NCBI GenBank assembly: GCA_043803805.1
Contig: JAZDJP010000025.1
Location: forward strand, 1-6,609
DNA: 6,609 nucleotides
Direction of reading: 5' to 3'
Source: JAZDJP01 sp043803805
GTDB taxonomy: Bacteria > Planctomycetota > JAZDJP01
Shown here: positions 1 to 4,294 of the stretch, piece by piece
Layout of the letters: every line of letters begins with the position of its first letter
How positions within the stretch are numbered: the first letter of the stretch is position 1
Position numbers and translations under genes: made by a program
The notes under the pieces: model-generated
Told to the model about the DNA's origin: nothing
Databases searched by the model: none
The model's input: the letters and a program-made list of their open reading frames with translations, nothing else

Positions 1-466
1 CGTCACCCTGCAACGCCCCGACGTCACGCCGCAGCAACAGGATTTTCGGACGCGTGTCCCCCATGTCCCGGACGAGATGTTCCAGAACCTCCTCCTCGAT
101 CCGCGAGTCTTCCATCCCCAGAATCAGAATATCCGGGACGAATTTCTCCAAAAGCACCCCCGCTTTGAACGGGTTGTTCGCCACCTCCAGTTTGCACCGG
201 TCAATCCCGCCCACCGCCGCCGCCACCGCCACCGCCTGCTCCGGGTCGCCCGTGAAATGGAGGATGCGCATGGATTTTCGCGCCAGGCGCTTGGGATCCG
301 CCCCCTGCGCAAAGAGGAACCGCGACGCCTCCTCCTGGGGAATCCTGTAATGCCCGCCCGGCGTCCGGATGGCGTAAATGGTTTTTTTCGTGATGGCGTC
401 GAGAATCGTCGGCTGGCTCACGCCCGCGATTTCCGCCAGTTTTGTGGTGGTCAGGAATCCTTTCAT
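1..466 (-). CDS. Excisionase/MerR-like HTH regulator with degenerate receiver domain (3' end outside window)
   Basis: The gene reads off the left edge; 155 codons are visible. The start ATG at 466-464 is preceded by a GAGG-type ribosome binding site (minus-strand CGAGGGCCT just before ATG). Residues about 5-51 form a helix-turn-helix of the excisionase/MerR-like type: LAEIAGVSQPTI is the HTH core and TPGGHYRIP is the wing motif typical of this family. From about residue 66 the pattern looks like a response-regulator receiver: a beta strand (MRILHFTGD), then PDILILGMED, then KILLLRRD. In a true receiver the strand would read PDLILLD with Asp as phospho-acceptor, but here that position is Gly117, so phosphorylation there is unlikely. 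I infer a transcription regulator whose second domain binds a partner or ligand, or is structural. The target is unknown. It could be autoregulated through the AT-rich region upstream of its start. Confidence 0.8.
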   Translation of the reverse strand, partial: MKGFLTTTKLAEIAGVSQPTILDAITKKTIYAIRTPGGHYRIPQEEASRFLFAQGADPKRLARKSMRILHFTGDPEQAVAVAAAVGGIDRCKLEVANNPFKAGVLLEKFVPDILILGMEDSRIEEEVLEHLVRDMGDTRPKILLLRRDVGALQGD

Positions 467-479
467 AGGCCCTCGAATG

Positions 480-530
480 TGGTTTATGTTGTTTACAATT
501 TTTATAATACAACGAAAACCGCTCAAATGC
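480..530 (-). promoter_or_regulatory. AT-rich promoter/operator candidate upstream of the HTH regulator
   Basis: This AT-rich island in a GC-rich window lies just upstream of the regulator start. On the minus strand, TTGTAT (+ strand 512-507) and CATAAA (488-483) are spaced 18 bp apart as a weak -35/-10 pair. A plus-strand TATAAT is at 503-508, but no plus gene follows it. The symmetric core TTGT-TT-ACAA is at 489-498, and GTTGT (488-492) faces ACAAC (509-513), which could be an operator for the adjacent HTH protein. The exact boxes are uncertain. Confidence 0.35.
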
Positions 531-579
531 CAGAGAATTCCCGTTTTTCGCGAATCCCTAACTTGTTGATGAATATGGA

Positions 580-610
580 GGTAAGGGCGGGTTTGAAACC
601 CGCCCCTACC
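580..610. repeat. 31-bp palindrome, GTAGGGGCGGGTTT type, at the 3' end of the M48 gene
   Basis: The two halves are reverse complements around position 595: 15 base pairs with one mismatch (585/606) and a tiny loop. The outer half reads GGTAAGGGCGGGTTT and the other AACCCGCCCCTACC. The stop codon TAG of the M48 protease (608-606) lies inside the right half, so the repeat supplies the end of that gene. Neither strand has a T-tract after the stem, so it is not an obvious intrinsic terminator, although the RNA hairpin would be very stable. It shares its outer ends with the palindrome at 773-800 and looks like a REP-like dispersed element. Confidence 0.8.
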
Positions 611-1784
611 ATTTCAAGGCCCCCCCGCACCGGACGCACGCGATCCCGGATTCGGGGAACCCACCGGGGACATTCATCGTCATGCCGCACGCGCACGCCA
701 CGGAAACATATCCGGCGGCGCGGGTCTCCCGACGGTCCGCCACCGGCCCCTGGCCGCCGGCCGGGCGGATCGGCAGGGGCGCAGCATGCTGCGCCCCTAC
801 TCCGCGAAGCGTCGCGCCCCCGAGAATCCCCGCCCCACGGACGCGCCGGGCGGCCTCCTCGTAGGCGGCGTAGGACGCCCCGCCCATGGCCCGCAAAATC
901 CGGATGCGCTCCTCCGCGGGAGGATGGGTGGAGAAAATCGAAACACCGGACATGCCCTCGAGCGGATTAATAATAAACAGAGGCGCCGCGGCGCGGTTTT
1001 CACCGGAAATCCGGAGGGGCGATCCGCTGATTTTTTCGAGCGCCGACGCAAGCCCCTCCGGGAAACGGGTGAACTGGGCCGCGGAGGCGTCCGCGAGATA
1101 CTCCCGGCGTCGGGAGGCGGAGAAATACAGAATCCGCGCCAGAAACGGCGCGAGGATGGCCAGCACCAGCGCCACCAAGAGCAAAATAAGTTGCGCCTGC
1201 CCCCCGCCACGGGAACTGGACCGCCGGGAGGAACGCGTCCCGACCCGCATGAACCGCCACAAGGAGTCGGCGATGATCAGGATGCTGCCGAGCATCACCG
1301 CCGCGAGCGTCATGAACCGGACGTCGCCGTTTTTCAGATGCCCCACCTCGTGGGCGATCACCCCCTGGATTTCGTCCCGGTTCAGCCTCCGCAGGAGCCC
1401 CGACGTGACCGCGACGGAGAAATTCCCGGGTTTCCGGCCGAAGGCGAAGGCGTTGGGGGCCGGGTCGTCAATGAGATACACACGCGGGGGCGCTCCGAGC
1501 CCGGAGGCGATGGTCATCTCCTCGACGACGTTCCAGAGGCGCGGCGATTCCTCCCGGGAGATCTCCCGCGCCCCGAATCCGTGGAGGACCACCGACTCCG
1601 GCGTCGAGGCGTAGATGCCCCACTGGACGGCGAGGATGACGCCGGCCGCCGCGAGGCCCAGAAGCGCGCCGGGCCCGCCGCCGACGGCCCCGCCGCCGAG
1701 GATCCCCGCCGCGGCGAGGATGACCGCCAGGCCCGTCACGAGCAGGACGGAACGGCGGCGGTTGGCGCGAATGGCTTCCCACAT
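606..1784 (-). CDS. HtpX-like M48 family membrane zinc metalloprotease with C-terminal zinc ribbon
   Basis: This is a 392-residue integral-membrane protease of the M48 (HtpX-like) family, which degrades misfolded or unwanted membrane proteins. The catalytic motif HEVGH is at residues 145-149 (zinc ligands His145 and His149, catalytic Glu146). The third ligand is probably Glu228 in REYLAD, and STHPP at 285-289 is a conserved family motif. Hydrophobic segments lie near 14-56, 157-175 and 197-220. The N-terminus MWEAIRANRRRS is typical of the family and fixes the start, although the ribosome binding site is poor. That may be because the octamer element ends only a few bases upstream. The C-terminus carries a Cys-rich ribbon (C364, C366, C383, C386), an addition to the basic HtpX plan. 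Residues 329-338 (VGAQHAAPLP) are encoded by a palindromic repeat inserted in frame. The gene follows lemA in the same direction, the usual pairing. I leave the symbol empty because orthology to E. coli htpX is not certain. Confidence 0.93.
   Translation of the reverse strand: MWEAIRANRRRSVLLVTGLAVILAAAGILGGGAVGGGPGALLGLAAAGVILAVQWGIYASTPESVVLHGFGAREISREESPRLWNVVEEMTIASGLGAPPRVYLIDDPAPNAFAFGRKPGNFSVAVTSGLLRRLNRDEIQGVIAHEVGHLKNGDVRFMTLAAVMLGSILIIADSLWRFMRVGTRSSRRSSSRGGGQAQLILLLVALVLAILAPFLARILYFSASRRREYLADASAAQFTRFPEGLASALEKISGSPLRISGENRAAAPLFIINPLEGMSGVSIFSTHPPAEERIRILRAMGGASYAAYEEAARRVRGAGILGGATLRGVGAQHAAPLPIRPAGGQGPVADRRETRAAGYVSVACACGMTMNVPGGFPESGIACVRCGGALKW
773..800. repeat. Palindromic repeat inside the M48 protease coding sequence
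   Basis: Positions 775-798 form a perfect 24-bp palindrome with the central core GCAGCATGCTGC. With one mismatched pair it extends to 773-800. It is in frame in the M48 gene and encodes residues 329-338 in the linker between the protease domain and the C-terminal zinc ribbon. Its outer ends (AGGGGCG and CGCCCCTAC) match those of the palindrome at 580-610 while the cores differ. This suggests two subtypes of one dispersed palindromic family. Confidence 0.8.
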
Positions 1785-1790
1785 AAAATT

Positions 1791-2113
1791 CAGTCCAAGA
1801 GTCTAAGAGTCTCGGAGTCTCGGAGTCTTGGAGTCCGGAGATCGGGAGAGGAGACGGAGATACCGGCTCAAGGATTGGATCATCCGTATCACGGAAACCG
1901 AGGCCCGACGGAGTTGATCCCGCAACGCATAATCCCTTGAAAAAACCCCACTGGACGTTTCCCGATAAACGATCCGCGTCAATTCCCTGGCTTTCTGCCA
2001 TGCCAGGACATCTTCAAATCGTTTGATCGTTGACACACGTCCTCCCCCAACCCTTCGCCTCGGCGTCTCTTCGACTCCCAGACTTCTCTTAGACTCCTGG
2101 ACTCCCAGACTTC
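1791..2113 (-). mobile_element. Octamer-armed four-helix-bundle element, copy A (internally deleted)
   Basis: This element of about 320 bp fills almost the whole lemA-M48 gap. The plus-strand left arm (about 1791-1840) is a run of units like GGAGTCTC and GGAGTCTT. The right arm (2073-2112) is a run of GACTCCCA-like units, the inverted complement. Between them lies the remnant of a four-helix-bundle gene. It begins directly after the lemA stop codon (minus strand TAA then GAAGTCTGGGAGTC) and ends a few bases before the M48 ATG. Positions 1888-2084 match 4046-4242 of copy B with only four substitutions. The remaining left part (1830-1887) is much less similar to copy B. Confidence 0.72.
1803..2036 (-). 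pseudogene. Truncated four-helix-bundle (23S rRNA IVS-type) protein gene, copy A
   Basis: This 77-codon ORF has a GTG start (2036) behind a strong GGGGGAGG ribosome binding site. Its first 49 residues (MSTIKRFEDVLAWQKARELT onward) are identical to those of the complete copy at 3769-4194. The reading then jumps in frame from ASVSV to RMIQSL: 58 codons, 174 bp, are missing at the 1887/1888 junction compared with 3872-4045. The lost part holds the family signature NIAEGFAR and the two middle helices, so the product cannot form the normal four-helix bundle. The last 12 or so residues (PDSKTPRLRDS) are translated from the octamer tract. The three coding differences from copy B within the shared 5' part are all synonymous third-position transitions. 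I call it a recently broken copy. An expressed mini-protein is possible but not supported. Confidence 0.75.
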
Positions 2114-2713
2114 TTAAAATTTCACTTGCGGCGCCTTCCGCTCGGCCTCGTCCTTCACCTCGAAGAAGTCACGCTTGGCGAACTTGAACATTCCCGCCAC
2201 CAGGTTCGCCGGGAAGACCTCGATGCGCGTGTTGAACGTCATGCACCGGTCGTTGTAGAACTGCCGGGCGAAGCCGATCTTGTTCTCCGTGGAGGCCAGT
2301 TCCTCCTGCAGGGCGAGAAAGTTCTGATTCGCCTTGAGGTCGGGATAGGCCTCCACCACCGCGAAGAGGGAACGCAACGTCTGCGACAGGGCGTTTTCCG
2401 CCTGGATGCGGTCGCCGACGGTGGTGGCCCCCATGGCGGAGTTGCGCGCCTGTATGACCCGGGCGAGAGTTTCCTTCTCGTGGCCGGCGTAGCCCTTCAC
2501 CGTCTCCACGAGATTCGGAATCAAATCATAACGGCGCTTCAAAAGGACATCAATCTGCGCCCAGGCGTTCGCCACCTCGTTCCGAAGGCGCACGAGGCCG
2601 TTGTAGACACCGACCCCCCAGAAAAAGACAATCAGCGCGACGCCGGCGAGCCCCGCCAGCGCCACCAACAGCACGACGAACTCCGCGCCGAGCGCGAGAA
2701 AAGGAATCATCAT
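2114..2713 (-). CDS. lemA: LemA family membrane protein
   Basis: The protein is 199 residues with one N-terminal transmembrane segment (about residues 10-35) followed by the helical LemA domain. Family signatures include YNGLVRLRNEVANAWAQIDV at 38-55, LLKRRYDLIPNLVETVKGY at 57-75, AYPDLKANQNFLALQEELAS at 122-141 and ENKIGFARQFYND at 143-155, ending with FPANLVAG. The length is normal for the family. LemA proteins are membrane-anchored and of poorly defined function; they are commonly encoded beside HtpX-like M48 proteases, as here. I chose ATG 2713 because a perfect AGGAGGT lies 5 bases upstream. The in-frame GTG at 2719 overlaps that site and is rejected, while ATG 2710 remains possible. Octamer element A begins at its stop codon, and the arm of the GxxExxY element ends about 10 bases before its ribosome binding site. 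Confidence 0.95.
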   Translation of the reverse strand: MMIPFLALGAEFVVLLVALAGLAGVALIVFFWGVGVYNGLVRLRNEVANAWAQIDVLLKRRYDLIPNLVETVKGYAGHEKETLARVIQARNSAMGATTVGDRIQAENALSQTLRSLFAVVEAYPDLKANQNFLALQEELASTENKIGFARQFYNDRCMTFNTRIEVFPANLVAGMFKFAKRDFFEVKDEAERKAPQVKF

Positions 2714-2717
2714 AGAC

Positions 2718-2724
2718 ACCTCCT
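2718..2724 (-). promoter_or_regulatory. Strong Shine-Dalgarno site of lemA
   Basis: The minus strand reads AGGAGGT five bases before ATG 2713. It sets the lemA start and rules out the upstream GTG at 2719, which lies inside the site. It sits immediately beside the repeat arm of the GxxExxY element, so that element left lemA's own translation signal intact. Confidence 0.75.
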
Positions 2725-2753
2725 ATTTAATGATTACTCCGATTAAGGACCGA

Positions 2754-3158
2754 TTACGCCGATTGACACACAATGCGCCTCACATGACAACTGGCCCTCC
2801 CGAAATTCACCAGCAACCCGACATGCATCCCGGAAACCTTCAAATAGGAAATCACCTGCCGATGGAAGATGTCGGGCATGTCTCCGGCGATAGCCTTCAC
2901 CTCAACCACAACCTTCCCTCCCACAATCAAATCCAGCCGAAGCGATCCGACTTTTTTCCCCTCAAATAACACCGGGAATACCTGCTCGGTCGAGAATTCC
3001 AGTTTTTCCTTTTTCAATGCCGCCTTCAACGCATTCTGATAGACGAGTTCCCGGAAACCCGGTCCAAGCGTTGAGTGAACTTGAAAACAGCCGGCGATAA
3101 TCCGTTGCGTAAGCGGATCCCTGCGTTCGGAATCACTTTCATGAATTGGCACGGCCAT
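2754..3158 (-). CDS. GxxExxY family protein (PD-(D/E)XK nuclease-like)
   Basis: The protein is 134 residues, a normal length for the GxxExxY family (TIGR04256), which belongs to the PD-(D/E)XK nuclease-like superfamily (PF13366). The naming motif is G34-F-R-E37-L-V-Y40. The nuclease-like core is LRLDLIVGGKVVVEVKA, with Asp76 and the E86-V-K88 pair, followed by Q101-VIS-Y105, which resembles the QxxxY motif of this superfamily. All expected active-site residues are present, so nuclease activity is plausible but unproven for the family. ATG 3158 is chosen because GAGGAAAGG precedes it. The frame is open upstream to an ATG at 3302, but those 48 extra codons are translated repeat arm and spacer. 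The stop TAA (2756-2754) lies inside the left arm. The gene is co-oriented with the host operon and is the only ORF of its element. Confidence 0.88.
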   Translation of the reverse strand: MAVPIHESDSERRDPLTQRIIAGCFQVHSTLGPGFRELVYQNALKAALKKEKLEFSTEQVFPVLFEGKKVGSLRLDLIVGGKVVVEVKAIAGDMPDIFHRQVISYLKVSGMHVGLLVNFGRASCHVRRIVCQSA

Positions 3159-3244
3159 GGATCCTTTCCTCACCCCACACCCCTGACTTATCCGACGGCA
3201 TTGATTGACACCAGTTTGCCGAATTCTCAAAATTTCGTGACATC

Positions 3245-3300
3245 CGATCCGTGTTATCCAATTCTCAATCGGCGCAATCACATCTTCAATCGGTGTAATC
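3245..3300. repeat. Right arm of the GxxExxY element: three 21-bp-spaced units
   Basis: Units begin at 3245, 3266 and 3287 and share the core CAATCGGYGYAATC, with the innermost unit most decayed. They are inverted relative to the units at 2732-2765. A 21-bp period is a multiple of three, so the repeats also read through as the peptide pattern ITPIEDVIAPIENW in the frame of the downstream gene. The final unit abuts the TGA of the zf-TFIIB gene. Confidence 0.75.
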
Positions 3301-3772
3301 ATTCCAACGGCTTATTCCCGAACATCCCCTTGAGCGCCTCCATCACCCCCGGCGCCACCGTCCCCGGCGGGAACATCGCCACGAGGCGGGGCAATTCATC
3401 CTTGTCAAACCAGAGGCCGTGGCCTTTCGGGCAGAGATCCACGAGCAGTCCGGGAGTCTGAGAGTCTTGGAGTCCGGGAGTCGACGGCAACTGACTCCGA
3501 GACTCCGAGACTCCGAGACTCTGAGACTGAATTCCAATTTCATGCAACGCCGCATCGCACCGCGGGCAAAGGTGCTTCCGCCCGCGGGGCACGACGCCGG
3601 GCTGATTCTGGAAGGCGAGCAACGGATCATGCGCGCCCGCATCCCCCGCCACCGCCTCGAGTTCGCCGCGATCCAGCCACACCCCCCGGCACGTGTGGCA
3701 GAAATCCACCTCCACCCCCCGGAATTCGAGGATCATGAGCGGCTTGTCGCATCTTGGGCAGATGGGCATCAT
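3299..3772 (-). CDS. zf-TFIIB domain protein with two zinc ribbons, the second interrupted by a repeat
   Basis: The protein is 157 residues with two zinc ribbons of the zf-TFIIB type (PF13453). Ribbon 1 uses C5, C8, C25 and C28, ending CRGVWLDRGELE. Ribbon 2 uses C69, C72, C114 and probably H118 in CPKGHGLWFDKDEL. The spacing between the Cys pairs is 16 residues in ribbon 1 but 41 in ribbon 2. The excess is residues 82-109, encoded by an 84-bp inverted octamer hairpin (3446-3529) that keeps the frame. Removing it leaves 13 residues, close to normal, so the insert probably forms a surface loop and may be tolerated. Function in bacteria is unknown; nucleic-acid or protein binding is usual for ribbons. 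The start ATG overlaps the four-helix-bundle stop as ATGA (3772-3769). The stop TGA is the edge of the GxxExxY element, and the same four bases again read ATGA. Confidence 0.85.
   Translation of the reverse strand: MMPICPRCDKPLMILEFRGVEVDFCHTCRGVWLDRGELEAVAGDAGAHDPLLAFQNQPGVVPRGRKHLCPRCDAALHEIGIQSQSLGVSESRSQLPSTPGLQDSQTPGLLVDLCPKGHGLWFDKDELPRLVAMFPPGTVAPGVMEALKGMFGNKPLE
3446..3529. mobile_element. 84-bp ORF-less octamer hairpin inserted in frame in the zf-TFIIB gene
   Basis: The left arm (3446-3482) is built of GGAGTCTY-like units and the right arm (3493-3529) of GACTCCGA-like units, its inverted complement. The loop is 10 bp (3483-3492). The termini are CAGTC and GACTG. Most positions of the 37-bp arms pair, with mismatch or G-T positions recurring every eight bases. 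The units are those of elements A and B, but there is no gene between the arms, so it resembles a miniature non-autonomous derivative. At 28 codons exactly, it leaves the host frame open and encodes a Ser/Gln/Pro-rich peptide. Confidence 0.72.
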
Positions 3773-4194
3773 TCCGGTCTCGGAGTCTTGGAGTCTCGGG
3801 GTCTCGGAGTCTTGGAGTCAGGAAAACGCGCAGGAGGATGGAGATACCGGGCCAGGGATTGGATCATCCGTGAACACTCTTCGGAAAGTCCGTACATCTG
3901 CCGGAATTGCTTATCCGTGATGTATTGCTGATCCAAAGCGACATAGAGCGCCGACTGGACCTCCGCGGCGGAACCATGCGATTGAGTCAGAAAACGCGCG
4001 AAATCGCGATCCGTTTTCCGGGCAAACCCTTCGGCAATATTCAACATCACGGAAACCGAGGCCCGACGGAGTTGATCCCGCAACGCATAATCCCTTGAAA
4101 AAACCCCACTGGACGTTTCCCGATAAACGATCCGCGTCAACTCCCTGGCCTTCTGCCATGCCAGGACATCTTCGAATCGTTTGATCGTTGACAC
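3769..4194 (-). CDS. Four-helix-bundle protein of the 23S rRNA intervening-sequence family, copy B
   Basis: This 141-residue protein matches the four-helix-bundle family (PF05635/TIGR02436), first known from ORFs in intervening sequences of 23S rRNA genes and structurally related to the Avd proteins of diversity-generating retroelements. Visible signatures are FEDVLAWQKARELT (7-20), LRDQLRRASVSV (38-49) and the hallmark NIAEGFARKTDRDFARFL (52-69), followed by the long helices SAAEVQSALYVALDQQYI and MYGLSEECSRMIQSLARYL. The biochemical role is unknown; nucleic-acid binding through the basic bundle surface is likely for the family. The GTG start at 4194 follows GGGGGAGG, four bases away. Residues about 124-141 (FPDSKTPRPRDSKTPRP) are translated octamer repeat rather than family sequence. 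The stop overlaps the zf-TFIIB start (ATGA), implying translational coupling. It is the only ORF between the inverted octamer arms. Confidence 0.88.
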   Translation of the reverse strand: MSTIKRFEDVLAWQKARELTRIVYRETSSGVFSRDYALRDQLRRASVSVMLNIAEGFARKTDRDFARFLTQSHGSAAEVQSALYVALDQQYITDKQFRQMYGLSEECSRMIQSLARYLHPPARFPDSKTPRPRDSKTPRPE

Positions 4195-4294
4195 ACGTCC
4201 TCCCCCAACCCTTCGCCTCGGTGTCTCTTCGACTCCCAGACTCTCAGACTTTTAGACTCTTAGACTCTCAGACTCCCAGACTCCCAGACTTCTT
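3773..4294 (-). mobile_element. Octamer-armed four-helix-bundle element, copy B (complete)
   Basis: This element of about 520 bp fills the gap between the spermidine-synthase-like gene and the zf-TFIIB gene. The left arm (3775-3819) has about five units of GGAGTCTC or GGAGTCTT. The right arm (4231-4290) has about seven units of GACTCYCA, the inverted complement. It carries one intact ORF. On the minus strand it begins AAGAAGTCTGGGAGTC directly at the TAA stop of the upstream gene. The same 16 bases follow LemA's last codons in copy A, so the two copies share a precise 5' edge. There is no transposase or known IS terminus. Target-site duplications cannot be judged without an empty site. Confidence 0.72.
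4231..4290. repeat. Tandem octamer tract, right arm of element B
   Basis: Seven to eight consecutive copies of an 8-bp unit GACTCYYA are present with small variations (GACTCCCA, GACTCTCA, GACTCTTA). This is the inverted counterpart of the GGAGTCTY tract at 3775-3819 and longer than it. The matching tract of copy A (2073-2112) differs in unit number and order although the DNA next to it is almost identical, so unit number changes faster than base substitution. Confidence 0.8.

Larger units (their letters stand above)
2731..3302 (-). mobile_element. GxxExxY element with inverted GATTACRCCGATTG arms
   Basis: The segment of about 570 bp fills the gap between the zf-TFIIB gene and lemA. The plus-strand left arm has two units, GATTACTCCGATTA (2732-2745) and GATTACGCCGATTG (2752-2765), 20 bp apart. 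The right arm has the inverted units CGATCCGTGTTATC (3245-3258, decayed), CAATCGGCGCAATC (3266-3279) and CAATCGGTGTAATC (3287-3300), exactly 21 bp apart. The arms are reverse complements and could form a long interrupted hairpin around the single GxxExxY gene. The right arm starts exactly at the zf-TFIIB stop codon. The left arm holds the GxxExxY stop codon and ends just before the lemA ribosome binding site. Mobility is inferred from this architecture; no transposase is present. Confidence 0.65.

Noticed and set aside
580..610. Intrinsic terminator after the M48 gene
   Set aside because: The stem is strong, but it has almost no loop and no T-run follows on the minus strand; a dispersed palindrome explains it better.
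77..1940. Long plus-strand open frames (77-970, 786-1940, 886-1614)
   Set aside because: They lie antisense to the HTH and M48 genes, have Arg/Pro-rich composition typical of GC-rich shadows, and match no recognisable domain.
2126..2746. Plus-strand frame of 206 codons opposite lemA
   Set aside because: It is an exact antisense shadow of LemA, whose family motifs are unmistakable on the minus strand.
2754..3302. 182-codon version of the GxxExxY protein starting at ATG 3302
   Set aside because: The extra 48 residues are translated repeat arm and spacer, and a good ribosome binding site precedes ATG 3158. The ATGA overlap keeps a fused product possible.
3446..3529. CRISPR array made of the octamer tracts
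   Set aside because: Units are 8 bp, directly adjacent, without unique spacers, and arranged as inverted arms.
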